DNA of 32,941 nt from Rickettsiales bacterium (GTDB lineage: Bacteria > Pseudomonadota > Alphaproteobacteria > UBA8366). The DNA lies in contig PBOZ01000061.1 in assembly GCA_002724555.1 (NCBI GenBank), positions 1 to 32,941 on the forward strand, read 5' to 3'. The notes below the pieces were generated by a model that saw only the letters and a list, made by a program, of their open reading frames with translations, was not told the origin of the DNA and ran no database searches. Both the position numbers and the translations under genes were made by a program. Below, piece by piece: positions 7,069 through 15,331 of this stretch (positions are counted from its first letter, which is position 1; every line of letters starts with the position of its first letter).

Positions 7069-8073
7069 ATGGCTATTGACCGTCCGAATGAACCTGAAAG
7101 TCCCACTGGTATTGAAAATCCAAAAATGGGCTGGGGCAGCGATGTTGTTGCGGAGGTAATTCGACAGCTTGATATCCCATATATCGCGATGGTCCCGGGT
7201 GCTAGCTATCGCGGTTTTCAGGACAGTCTTGTCAATTATCTCGGCAATCGCGATCCTCAGATGCTTGTTTGTCTGCACGAAGAGCACTGCGTCGCCATTG
7301 CTCACGGTTACGCGAAGGTAACGGACAAGCCGATGGCGGCGGCTGTCCATTCGAATGTGGGATTGATGCATGCCACGATGGCAATCTTCAACGCATGGTG
7401 CGACCGAGCTCCAGTAATGGTTCTAGGCGCTACGGGTCCTGTCGACGCCGCCAGGCGCCGTCCCTGGATTGACTGGATCCATACGTCGCGCGACCAGGCC
7501 GCGTTGGTACGTGACTATGTCAAATGGGACGACCAGCCTGTTTCACCAAAAGCCGCAGTCGAATCGGTCTTGCGCGCCAATCGTATTATGCGCCGTCAAC
7601 CGCAGGGACCGGTGTATATCGTACTCGATGTAGGTATGCAGGAAGCGAAACTTGATCCCCTGCCATCAATTCCTGATGTATCGCGTTTTAATGTCGAACG
7701 GGATCCGGCACCTACCTCAGAATCGGTTCAAGCGGCCATTAGCATGCTAAAAGAGGCTAAATTTCCGCTCATCATGGCTGGCCGTGTTTCGCGTGGTCAA
7801 GCCGACTGGGATCGCCGTGTTGCTTTCGTGGAGGCACTCGGTGCGAATGTTATAACTAATCAAAGGACGGCAGCGGCATTTCCAACGCATCATCCTTTAC
7901 ATCCAAATCATCTGAACTATCGAACAACGGAAAATGACAACAAGCTGATCCGAGAAGCCGATGTCATAGTCAATCTTGATTGGCTCGATTTTGGCGGAAC
8001 ATTGCAATCAGCAGGTGGTACGAATGCAAAAGTCATCAGCGTTTCGATGGATGATCTGAACTCGAATGGCTAG
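7069..8073 (+). CDS. ThDP-dependent decarboxylase/synthase, N-terminal fragment
   Basis: First 334 residues of an acetolactate-synthase/benzoylformate-decarboxylase family enzyme, containing the N-terminal PYR domain with the cofactor-activating glutamate (LHEEHCVAIAHGYAKVTDKP, near residue 71) and the central domain. The ATG at 7069 is chosen over a TTG at 7054 because GAGAGG is well placed before it. The frame ends at TAG 8071-8073, but the same frame continues without a gap into the PP domain. Relatives usually have a tryptophan at about this position, so TGG to TAG is the simplest explanation. Without the second half the protein lacks its diphosphate-binding domain and should be inactive. 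Confidence 0.85.
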   Translation: MAIDRPNEPESPTGIENPKMGWGSDVVAEVIRQLDIPYIAMVPGASYRGFQDSLVNYLGNRDPQMLVCLHEEHCVAIAHGYAKVTDKPMAAAVHSNVGLMHATMAIFNAWCDRAPVMVLGATGPVDAARRRPWIDWIHTSRDQAALVRDYVKWDDQPVSPKAAVESVLRANRIMRRQPQGPVYIVLDVGMQEAKLDPLPSIPDVSRFNVERDPAPTSESVQAAISMLKEAKFPLIMAGRVSRGQADWDRRVAFVEALGANVITNQRTAAAFPTHHPLHPNHLNYRTTENDNKLIREADVIVNLDWLDFGGTLQSAGGTNAKVISVSMDDLNSNG

Positions 8074-8091
8074 TCCTTCGACCACCATGTT

Positions 8092-8799
8092 TTGCCAGCT
8101 GTAGATCTACCAATTTTGACAACACCAGATAGTTTTGTCGCGGCGGCACTCCCAAAGTTACCGCCGGGTAAGAAGTTTTCGTACAATTCCACACCGAGTT
8201 TAATGCCTTCGGGTGAAGGTGCAATTGACCTGGTCACGCTTGGTACCGCAGTTGACGCGGCCATTGGCGAGCGCTCGTTCACTTATGTCCGTCTCCCGAT
8301 TGGTTGGCCAGCGCCAACAATTCGGATCTGCGGGCCGCTAGACTATATAGGGAATGACGGTGGTGCCGGCGTTGGTTCTGGACCTGGAATGGTTGTTGGT
8401 TCCGCCTTGGCCCTTCAAGGTTCAGGTCGTTTGCCCGTGGCGATTATGGGCGATGGTGATTTTCTGATGGGGGCATCGGCGCTTTGGACAGCGGCGCATT
8501 ACGGCATCCCGTTATTGCTGATCGTCAACAATAATCGTTCTTTTGGTAATGATGTGGGACATCAGAAGACTATGGCAGAACGGCGGGGACGCCCGGTTGC
8601 GAATAAGTGGATCGGCCAGAGTTTGGAGAATCCGAAGGTCGATATTCCGGCGCAAGCGCGTTCCTATGGTGTATTGGCCGGGGAGACGGTGCGGGATCTG
8701 AAGGACTTAAAGCATGCTCTCGAAGCAGGGATTAAGGCAGTTGAAGCTGGAGAGTGTTTTGTCCTCGATGTGGAGACGGCGGACGATAAAGTTCTCTAG
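8092..8799 (+). CDS. ThDP-dependent decarboxylase/synthase, C-terminal fragment
   Basis: C-terminal domain of the same ThDP enzyme, in the same frame as the preceding fragment. It holds the ThDP-Mg signature GDGDFLMGAS...IVNNN (GDG to NN about 26 residues). Homology begins directly after the TAG at 8073. The first usable initiation codon is a TTG at 8092 with no clear ribosome site, so independent translation is doubtful; the reconstructed enzyme (7069-8799) would be 576 residues, a normal family length. Its substrate is unknown; neighbours are a flavin monooxygenase, an acyl-CoA-dehydrogenase-like flavoprotein and an amidase. It converges on the monooxygenase gene with overlapping stop codons in CTAG. 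Confidence 0.8.
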   Translation: MPAVDLPILTTPDSFVAAALPKLPPGKKFSYNSTPSLMPSGEGAIDLVTLGTAVDAAIGERSFTYVRLPIGWPAPTIRICGPLDYIGNDGGAGVGSGPGMVVGSALALQGSGRLPVAIMGDGDFLMGASALWTAAHYGIPLLLIVNNNRSFGNDVGHQKTMAERRGRPVANKWIGQSLENPKVDIPAQARSYGVLAGETVRDLKDLKHALEAGIKAVEAGECFVLDVETADDKVL

Positions 8800-10583
8800 C
8801 CGGAGGGTAATGACTTATTTAAGAGACCGAGTTCGACGCCAAGTATCTGGCGTGCCAAATACTTTGAGTAGATTCGGCATTGTGAGAATGATCCGCCGGT
8901 AAACCAAAGACCCGGTTGGCCGGTTTGTACCCACATGTTGTTTATTTCTTGTGTCTCTGGGTCAACATTCCACACCGTACCAACGCGATCAGCCACATGT
9001 TGTCCGTAAAATTTTGGTAAGTCATATGTCGGAGGATGATAACCGGTTGCTAATACTGCTAGGTGCGCCAATTTCGATGAACCGTCTCTCATCTTAATTC
9101 CAAATGCTTCAAACCGCTCAATGTCATGATATTGGATAAGTGAGATGCTACCGTTAGCGATTAGGTCGGAACAACCGGCATTGAAATAATATCCGCCACC
9201 GCGCGTGCGGTATTTTAGAGGCCAACCCGTGTTTTCTTCGCCAAATTCCAGACGGAACCCCTTTTTCTCGAGCGCCTCGAGTATCGGTTGGTCATGTTTT
9301 TGAACCTTGGCCGTGATAAGTTTGTGGTTCGCCTTGATTAGAGATATTGGGAATGACGAATTAAAGAGGTCGAGGTCCTCTGTTCGCTTGGACAAGTCTA
9401 GGTAGGCACCATCATAGAGTTGAGCGCTTGGCTCCACATTGACTACCATCGTGGGACTACGTTGAACCATCGTGACGTCAACGCCATTGCTGTAAAGCTC
9501 TTGTGCGATATCGTGGGCACTTGTACCAGTGCCGAATACCAGTGCCTTTTCCCCGGTCCAGGTGCTGCCATTATTCAATTGGCTCGAATGCATGACGGTA
9601 CCTTCGAATAGGTCGAGCGTTGGTATGTTGGGCAATTTAGGTGTACCACTTATGCTGGTTGCCATGATGATGTGCGCGGGACAAACCAAGCGGGTTCCTC
9701 CGTCTGACATTCTCAATCGTGCATTCCATTTCTCAGTATTTTCGTCGTATTCGGCACCTTCGAAAGTTGCTTCAGTCCAAAAGTTGAGCTCCATGTGTTC
9801 GACATAGCTCTCAAGCCAATTTGCAATCTTGTCCTTTGGAATGTATCGAGGGAAGGTCTTCGGAAACGGCATGTATGGAAGATGATTAACTGAGGTGACG
9901 TTGTGTAGTTTGAGACTGTGATAGCGGAGGCGCCAGTTGTCTCCGATCCGTTTCATACTATCGACCACTAGGGCGTCGAGACCGAGTTGCTTCAATTCGA
10001 CCGCGGATGCAAGGCCGGCATGGCCGCCACCAACGATGAGTACGTCGGGTTCCTTGTTGTCATAGTTCCGCTCCTGGTTTCGCCGATCGAGCCAATTGCC
10101 CGTCTCGGTGGAACGATTATGGTTGAGGTCTTCCTCGTTTTGGATAGGCGTATAATTATGGCCGTCTAGTTGCTCGATTGCAGTCATAAGGGACCACGCA
10201 ACCGTTTGGCCGGAAATTTTCGGATTTTCCACTTTGAAACGGACGACGCCAATGCCGACGCCAATATCCGTTTCGAAACGCAATACCGCTTCGATTACAT
10301 CTTCGCCCCCGACGGTGTTGAGACGGGGTGGATGTCGTTCAGTAAACAACTCAAAATTACGGGCATTTGCATTCACGCCGCGCGCCAAAAGGGCGTCGAT
10401 AATTTTTTCAAGGCCGCTTACGGTATCGAAGGTCCAAGTGATACCGCAAATATTCCGCCAGTAACTATCCGATGCAAACAAATGCCGCAGTGCATTCCTG
10501 TCGTGCATGTACATCGCCCGGTCCAGAGCCGTGATCCAATCTGCCGCGATTTCCTCAATGTTCGGTTGTGTAAACCCGTCCAT
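8796..10583 (-). CDS. Flavin-containing monooxygenase with N-terminal NTF2-like domain
   Basis: 595-residue NAD(P)/FAD-dependent oxidoreductase. The first 150 residues look like a SnoaL/NTF2-type fold. An FAD Rossmann motif follows at about 183-193 (IVGGGHAGLASA) and a second, NADPH-binding motif at about 349-360 (VFGTGTSAHDIA). The FMO-type MHSSQL segment and ATGYHPP near the C-terminus fit the family, which oxygenates nitrogen, sulfur or ketone substrates. The start at 10583 has AGAGGA five bases upstream; a longer frame to 10736 runs through the operator-like repeat and is not favoured. The substrate is unknown. It is divergent from the flavoprotein gene at 10744 and may share regulation with it. 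Confidence 0.85.
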   Translation of the reverse strand: MDGFTQPNIEEIAADWITALDRAMYMHDRNALRHLFASDSYWRNICGITWTFDTVSGLEKIIDALLARGVNANARNFELFTERHPPRLNTVGGEDVIEAVLRFETDIGVGIGVVRFKVENPKISGQTVAWSLMTAIEQLDGHNYTPIQNEEDLNHNRSTETGNWLDRRNQERNYDNKEPDVLIVGGGHAGLASAVELKQLGLDALVVDSMKRIGDNWRLRYHSLKLHNVTSVNHLPYMPFPKTFPRYIPKDKIANWLESYVEHMELNFWTEATFEGAEYDENTEKWNARLRMSDGGTRLVCPAHIIMATSISGTPKLPNIPTLDLFEGTVMHSSQLNNGSTWTGEKALVFGTGTSAHDIAQELYSNGVDVTMVQRSPTMVVNVEPSAQLYDGAYLDLSKRTEDLDLFNSSFPISLIKANHKLITAKVQKHDQPILEALEKKGFRLEFGEENTGWPLKYRTRGGGYYFNAGCSDLIANGSISLIQYHDIERFEAFGIKMRDGSSKLAHLAVLATGYHPPTYDLPKFYGQHVADRVGTVWNVDPETQEINNMWVQTGQPGLWFTGGSFSQCRIYSKYLARQILGVELGLLNKSLPSG

Positions 10584-10640
10584 AAAAATCCTCTTGTGAA
10601 CGTGACCGGTACTATCGTTGGATCGACCCAGGACAGACCT

Positions 10641-10667
10641 ATGCTGTTTTTGCCTTAAAAACAGCAT
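10641..10667. promoter_or_regulatory. Perfect 11-bp inverted repeat, candidate operator
   Basis: Arms ATGCTGTTTTT (10641-10651) and AAAAACAGCAT (10657-10667) are separated by GCCTT. The repeat lies centrally in the 160-bp divergent region between the flavin monooxygenase and the acyl-CoA-dehydrogenase-like gene. A dimeric repressor or activator site is the likely reading. No regulator gene is adjacent. A terminator role is unlikely because both flanking genes point away. Confidence 0.55.
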
Positions 10668-10743
10668 TATAGACGGAGTACCCTTAGGTTTACTAATATT
10701 CGGGCTATCATAAATTTGATGAGGTAAAAACAACAAAGCCAGT

Positions 10744-11961
10744 ATGAGCTACGCAATTTCCCCAATTTCGAAAGAGGGCGCGCGTGTTATCGGCGTTGCA
10801 GAAGGTTTGATAGAGCCGTTTCGCTCCCGTTCGTATGCGGCAGACCGTGCAAACGAAATTAGTTCGGAGAACTATCGCGATATGCAACGTGTTGGGATTG
10901 CGGCAGCTTTTGTACCTGAAGAACTGGGTGGTTTTGGGCTACAATCCATCCACGACTGGATGTTAACCATCGTCACGCTTGCGAAAGGTGATGGTTCGGC
11001 TGCAATCGCGATCAGTATGCACCTTTCGGCAACGCGCAGTTTGGCGGCGCTCTACCACCGGAGCAAACCAGGTTCGCCTGGGCACAACCGCTCAAAAGAC
11101 ATGCTCGAAGCCGTTGCCAGCAAGGAAATGCTAATTTGCTCCACAACCACAGAGCGGGGTAATGACAATTTGCACCCTTTTACGGAAGTGACCGCTTGCG
11201 AAGAAGGTTGGCGCCTTAACGGTGCAAAGAATTTCGTTACCATGTCACCCCTTGCAACACATGTCGCGACGAATGTTCGGATGCGTGATCGTGAGGGCGA
11301 CTATATTGCGAACGTGCTGATACCGATGGACACGGAGGGCGTCGTGCAGCTCGGTGACTGGGATGCTCTGGGCATGCGGGCTTCCGGCAGTCAGTCAGTT
11401 AAATTTGAAAATTGCCTTATACCAAAAGATGCCATTCGAAAAATTGGACCTTGGGGTGTTTGGAGTATTCCGGTTCTGGTGAATCGTACACTTGCAAACG
11501 TGCCTTTGGTTGGCGCTTTTCTCGGCATCGGCGAGGCAGCTATGGAGCTCGCGATTGAGGGCCGGAAGAAGGCACCGGATACTGCTTCTCGCCCCGGGGT
11601 CGCAAATACACTCGCTGAGATGGAAATCATGCTGGCGACCTCGCAAAGTATTCTTGGTCGACACGGTGAATGTCTCGACTGCTTTATGAGGGAAACAAAT
11701 GGGGGCGACGAAGCAACCTATGAACAAAGTCATGAAATCATGAAAGATTACCAAAGTGCTAAATGGGTCGTGAACCGCAATGCTATCGATATTGTCGGCC
11801 GTGCAATGGACCTTAGCGGAGGCAGTGGTTTCATGGCGCGTAACCCGCTATCACGCCTGTATAGGGACGTTCGGGCTGGACCTTTCATGCAACCGCACTC
11901 GCCAATTGATGCGCGCGACTACATGGGCAATGTGTTGCTCGGTATGTATCCGGAGGCCTAA
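10744..11961 (+). CDS. Acyl-CoA dehydrogenase-family flavoprotein
   Basis: 405-residue member of the acyl-CoA dehydrogenase superfamily. It shows the mixed-helix/strand/helix layout: an N-terminal helical part with FVPEELGGFGL, a middle beta domain with LNGAKNFVTMSPLATH and GMRASGSQSVKFENC, and a C-terminal helical domain with DLSGGSGFMARNPLSRLYRDVRAG. The position that usually carries the catalytic glutamate or the YEGT motif reads PFMQPHSP, as in flavin-dependent hydroxylase or monooxygenase relatives, so ordinary acyl-CoA dehydrogenation is not assured. A stop codon lies in frame 22 bases upstream of the ATG, fixing the start. It is followed after 87 bases by the amidase. Confidence 0.82.
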   Translation: MSYAISPISKEGARVIGVAEGLIEPFRSRSYAADRANEISSENYRDMQRVGIAAAFVPEELGGFGLQSIHDWMLTIVTLAKGDGSAAIAISMHLSATRSLAALYHRSKPGSPGHNRSKDMLEAVASKEMLICSTTTERGNDNLHPFTEVTACEEGWRLNGAKNFVTMSPLATHVATNVRMRDREGDYIANVLIPMDTEGVVQLGDWDALGMRASGSQSVKFENCLIPKDAIRKIGPWGVWSIPVLVNRTLANVPLVGAFLGIGEAAMELAIEGRKKAPDTASRPGVANTLAEMEIMLATSQSILGRHGECLDCFMRETNGGDEATYEQSHEIMKDYQSAKWVVNRNAIDIVGRAMDLSGGSGFMARNPLSRLYRDVRAGPFMQPHSPIDARDYMGNVLLGMYPEA

Positions 11962-12048
11962 GGGTCGGTTTTCGAAAATTCGACCCTACTTACTTGAAGA
12001 TACACCGCGTCTTCTTGGTAGTGACTTAAAAATAATATAGGCAGACCA

Positions 12049-13500
12049 ATGTCCGAAATCGCCTTCAAGTCTGCGACACAACTCGCGGCTATGATTCAGT
12101 CGAAAGAAATCAGTGCGCTGGAGTTACTCGAGCATTATCTTGATCGGATTGAACGTTTTAATTCTGATCTCAATGCGGTTATTGTGCTCGATACCGATCG
12201 TGCCCGAATTCGCGCTAAAGAGGCTGATGTCGCCCTGGCAAATGGTGAGATTTGGGGGCCTTTGCATGGCGTGCCCATGACAATCAAGGAATCCTATAAC
12301 GTTGCCGGTTTGCCGACGACTAACGGGCGCCCTGAAATGAAAGATAATCTTGCCGAAACGGACGCCTTGTCTGTGGAACGCTTGAAAGCTGCGGGTGTAG
12401 TAATCTTTGGGAAGACAAATGTTCCTCTAAATTTGGCAGACTTTCAGACCTATAATGAGGTGTACGGAACCACCAACAATCCATGGGATCTGAATTGTGG
12501 ACCGGGTGGCTCATCGGGTGGATCGGCTGCAGCGTTGGCGGCAGGACTGTGCGGATTTGAAGCGGGCTCGGACATCGGCGGTTCTATACGAAACCCGGCT
12601 CATTTTAGTGGCGTCTTTGGGCATAAGCCCACTTGGGGTTTGATCCCTCCACGTGGGCATGCACTGCCAGGATTTTTGGTTCAACCGGATCTGTCCGTCG
12701 TTGGCCCGCTGGCGCGCAGCGCGGCGGACTTAGAAGCTGGCGTGGTGGCCATGGCTGGGCCCGATGAACTTGATGGAGTTGGATTGAAAGTCGATCTTCC
12801 ACGGCCGCGGCATTTGAAATTGGGAGACTATAAAGTTGCTCTTTGGGTGAACGACGGCATCGCGCCGGTCAGCAAAGAGATCCAAGACCGCGTTGTCGCC
12901 GTGGGCAGGACGATAACGGCTGCGGGTGGTAGGGTCGATTACGGTGCCCGGCCGAATTTTGACGCGGTTGAGGCGCATGATATCTTTCGGACGCTATTGT
13001 GGTCAACAATGGCGGCGCGAACGCCAGATGCGGATTTTGAAAAATTGTTGGATGCGGCGGGTAAACTATCGCCTGACGATCAGAGTGGCGGTGCGCAAAT
13101 GCTGCGCATTCAGACAATAACCTATCATGACCATTACACGGCACATAACAAACGCATGCACTTGCGCTGGGCTTGGGATACCTTTTTTGAGGATTATGAT
13201 GCGCTAATCGCGCCGATCATGGCAACGCCAGCATTCGAACACGACCACAGTGCAATGGCCAAACGCAAAATAACGATCGATGGCGACGAAAGGCCCTATT
13301 GGGAACAGCTCTTCTGGGCTGGGTTAGCCGTTTGCTGCTACTTGCCGTCAACGGTAATACCGACGGGGCCTAACGAAGAGGGTCTGCCTATAGGTGTCCA
13401 GATAATTGGCCGCCAGTACGGAGATCTTGAGACAATCGGTCTGTCAAAATTACTGGAAGCCGAAGGATACGCTTTCACCCCACCGCCAGGATACTCCTGA
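12049..13500 (+). CDS. Amidase (amidase-signature family)
   Basis: 483-residue amidase-signature hydrolase. The Lys-cisSer-Ser triad is intact: Lys80 in MTIKES, Ser155 in GPGGSSGGSA and Ser179 in GSDIGGSIR, with the diagnostic 24-residue spacing between the two serines. Such enzymes hydrolyse amide bonds of varied substrates; the specificity cannot be read. It is likely co-transcribed with the flavoprotein gene upstream, which suggests a catabolic route in which an oxidised nitrogen compound is finally deamidated (inference). It converges on the LeuD-like gene with a 28-base gap. Confidence 0.9.
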   Translation: MSEIAFKSATQLAAMIQSKEISALELLEHYLDRIERFNSDLNAVIVLDTDRARIRAKEADVALANGEIWGPLHGVPMTIKESYNVAGLPTTNGRPEMKDNLAETDALSVERLKAAGVVIFGKTNVPLNLADFQTYNEVYGTTNNPWDLNCGPGGSSGGSAAALAAGLCGFEAGSDIGGSIRNPAHFSGVFGHKPTWGLIPPRGHALPGFLVQPDLSVVGPLARSAADLEAGVVAMAGPDELDGVGLKVDLPRPRHLKLGDYKVALWVNDGIAPVSKEIQDRVVAVGRTITAAGGRVDYGARPNFDAVEAHDIFRTLLWSTMAARTPDADFEKLLDAAGKLSPDDQSGGAQMLRIQTITYHDHYTAHNKRMHLRWAWDTFFEDYDALIAPIMATPAFEHDHSAMAKRKITIDGDERPYWEQLFWAGLAVCCYLPSTVIPTGPNEEGLPIGVQIIGRQYGDLETIGLSKLLEAEGYAFTPPPGYS

Positions 13501-13528
13501 GGCTAAATTTACGTGACGTTAAATCTCT

Positions 13529-14062
13529 TCAAGACGGTACCAGGCCTCTCTCCTTTACTTTTGCTTTCATATAGGCATCAAGGCCGCCAGCCATGAGTAT
13601 CTCATAGGGTGGGCTGCCTTCCTCCCAGGCTTCTGCCTGTAATTTTTTATCTGTATTAAGATTCCTAACCATACCGGTTACAATATTGATTTCTAGCCGT
13701 TGTCCCTCTTCCACAAAGTCCGTAATGCCGGGGGCGACAAGAGTTGGAAGACCCGTATTGACTGCATTTCGCAAATGAATTCGTGAGACGGATTCCGCGA
13801 TTACTGCGGCTATACCAAGTGCATTTAGCGATTGCGAACCGTTCCTACTTGAGCCACAGCCAAAGTTTATGCCTGCTACGATAATATCGCCAGGTTCGAC
13901 TTGGTTTTCCGCCCAACCTGGCCGGTTCGCCTCCATGCAAAATTTGGCGGCATCATCCACTGATAGGTTGGGGTTTGCTAGAACACGGTGGCCCGGCATC
14001 ATAAAGTCAGTACTGATGCGGTCGCCAAATTTCCAAACTCGTCCGGTTCTGGTGGTTTGCAT
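13529..14062 (-). CDS. Isopropylmalate/dimethylmalate dehydratase-type small subunit
   Basis: 177-residue swivel-domain subunit of the aconitase superfamily (LeuD type). Motifs are GRVWKFGDRISTDFMMPGH near the start and the anion-binding GINFGCGSSRNGSQ. It should pair with the large subunit encoded 12 bases upstream to isomerise or (de)hydrate a branched hydroxy-dicarboxylate. Because the pair lies in an operon with two lyases of the dimethylmalate/methylisocitrate-lyase family and not with leuA or leuB, a catabolic role such as dimethylmalate dehydratase (DmdB-like) is more likely than leucine synthesis. A good ribosome site GAGGA precedes the ATG. Confidence 0.85.
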   Translation of the reverse strand: MQTTRTGRVWKFGDRISTDFMMPGHRVLANPNLSVDDAAKFCMEANRPGWAENQVEPGDIIVAGINFGCGSSRNGSQSLNALGIAAVIAESVSRIHLRNAVNTGLPTLVAPGITDFVEEGQRLEINIVTGMVRNLNTDKKLQAEAWEEGSPPYEILMAGGLDAYMKAKVKERGLVPS

Positions 14063-14074
14063 TTGGGTATTCCT

Positions 14075-15322
14075 CTATAAATATTCGCGTGGATCTACAA
14101 TTTCACCAGCAATAGCCGATGCGGCGACTGTTGCAGGACTGGCCAACCAAACATGGGAGAGGGGGCTACCCATGCGCCCTGTGAAGTTTCGGTTGCTGGT
14201 CGAAATGCAGGTCTCTCCATCTCCGAGAATTCCAAGATGGCCGCCGTAGCAAGGTCCGCAAGTTGAATGTTCTACCAAAGCACCTGCGTTAACCAAAGTT
14301 TCAAGATATCCCGCCTTTAAAGCCTCCCCGAAGACGGCTTGTGAGGATGGGCTAACCAGCATGCGAACGTCTGGGTGAACTCTCTTTCCCTTTAAAATTT
14401 TGGCTGCGATCTCTAGGTCTTCCAAACGAGCATTTGTGCAAGAACCGAGAAAGGCTTGGTCAATTTTTACGTTTTCGTTTCGTACAGATTCGGCAGGTAC
14501 TCCGTTTCCCGGGTCGCCAGGCCGTGCCACCATCGGCATTAGATCACTCAAATCGAATTCATATTCCATGGCGTAGGACGCATCATCGTCGGAAAAGATA
14601 TGCTCATATGGGCGGTTAACTCTACCTTCCAGGAAGGCATCGGTTTTTTTATCTCCCTCGAAGAGGGCAAACTTAGCACCAACCTCAACGCCCATATTAG
14701 AGATGGTCCAGCGTTGCGCCATGGTCATCTGTTTAGCGACTGGACCGACATATTCGACTGATTTATAGAGCCCAAAATCCGTGCCGAGCTCGTTGGCGAC
14801 TTTCAGGATAACGTCCTTACCAACACACCAGTCAGGAAGAATTCCATTCAGGACGACGCGGACAGTCTCCGGTACCCGGAACCAAAGTTCTCCAAATGCT
14901 AACACATGCACCGCATCTAAATTCGCATTAGTGACGCAAGCATTAAAAACACCGCCCGCAGTTGAATGGGAATCGCACTGTGCGATGAGCTCTCCCGGCG
15001 CATACATACCATTCTCCGCAAATACTTGATGTAGTATGCCACCCCGCCCGTATTCGAAGAAATTCGTGATCTCATATTTCTTCATTAGGCGCCGAACTTC
15101 TTTAACCTTGTTTGCCGCTGCGATTGTCGGCGGCGGCGCTTGGTGATCGTCAACCATGAAAACCTTGTCTTTATCCCAGACCCGATCGACACCTAGGGCC
15201 TCCAAATCTCCTAATTTATGTCCGCTGGTCGCATCAACCTTGCACCAGATATATTGGCCGGGCTTGACGGCATCAACGTTGGCGTGCGCAGCGAGAATTT
15301 TCTCGGCAATGGTCATTCCCAT
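14075..15322 (-). CDS. Isopropylmalate/dimethylmalate dehydratase-type large subunit
   Basis: 415-residue [4Fe-4S] hydro-lyase subunit of the aconitase superfamily (LeuC/homoaconitase type). The three cluster cysteines are Cys295 in FLGSCTNARLEDL and Cys355/Cys358 in STCGPCYGGHLG; the substrate-binding CDSHSTAGG lies at 116-124. It is translated just before the small subunit, with AGGAG before the ATG. Context (two ICL/PEP-mutase family lyases upstream in the same operon) recalls dmdA-dmdB-dml of Eubacterium barkeri nicotinate fermentation, where 2,3-dimethylmaleate is hydrated to dimethylmalate. The exact substrate is inferred; citraconate- or methylisocitrate-like compounds are alternatives. 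Confidence 0.87.
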   Translation of the reverse strand: MGMTIAEKILAAHANVDAVKPGQYIWCKVDATSGHKLGDLEALGVDRVWDKDKVFMVDDHQAPPPTIAAANKVKEVRRLMKKYEITNFFEYGRGGILHQVFAENGMYAPGELIAQCDSHSTAGGVFNACVTNANLDAVHVLAFGELWFRVPETVRVVLNGILPDWCVGKDVILKVANELGTDFGLYKSVEYVGPVAKQMTMAQRWTISNMGVEVGAKFALFEGDKKTDAFLEGRVNRPYEHIFSDDDASYAMEYEFDLSDLMPMVARPGDPGNGVPAESVRNENVKIDQAFLGSCTNARLEDLEIAAKILKGKRVHPDVRMLVSPSSQAVFGEALKAGYLETLVNAGALVEHSTCGPCYGGHLGILGDGETCISTSNRNFTGRMGSPLSHVWLASPATVAASAIAGEIVDPREYL

Positions 15323-15331
15323 GTCAGTCTC

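Noticed and set aside
3783-8073. Genetic-code reassignment explaining the TAA in nrdB and the TAG in the ThDP gene
   Set aside because: TAA and TAG both end other genes here at sensible places (nrdA, cysQ, ada, the flavin monooxygenase), and the two premature stops would need different amino acids.
8071-8073. Pyrrolysine at the TAG of the ThDP enzyme
   Set aside because: The expected residue is an ordinary Trp, no pyl genes are in the window, and the context is not a methylamine methyltransferase.
10584-10736. Extended N-terminus of the flavin monooxygenase
   Set aside because: It would run through the inverted repeat and toward the divergent promoter; the ATG at 10583 has a good AGAGGA site.
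13529-15322. leuC-leuD for leucine biosynthesis
   Set aside because: No leuA or leuB nearby; the operon partners are malate-type lyases and an amino-acid/opine dehydrogenase, so a catabolic paralogue is more likely.
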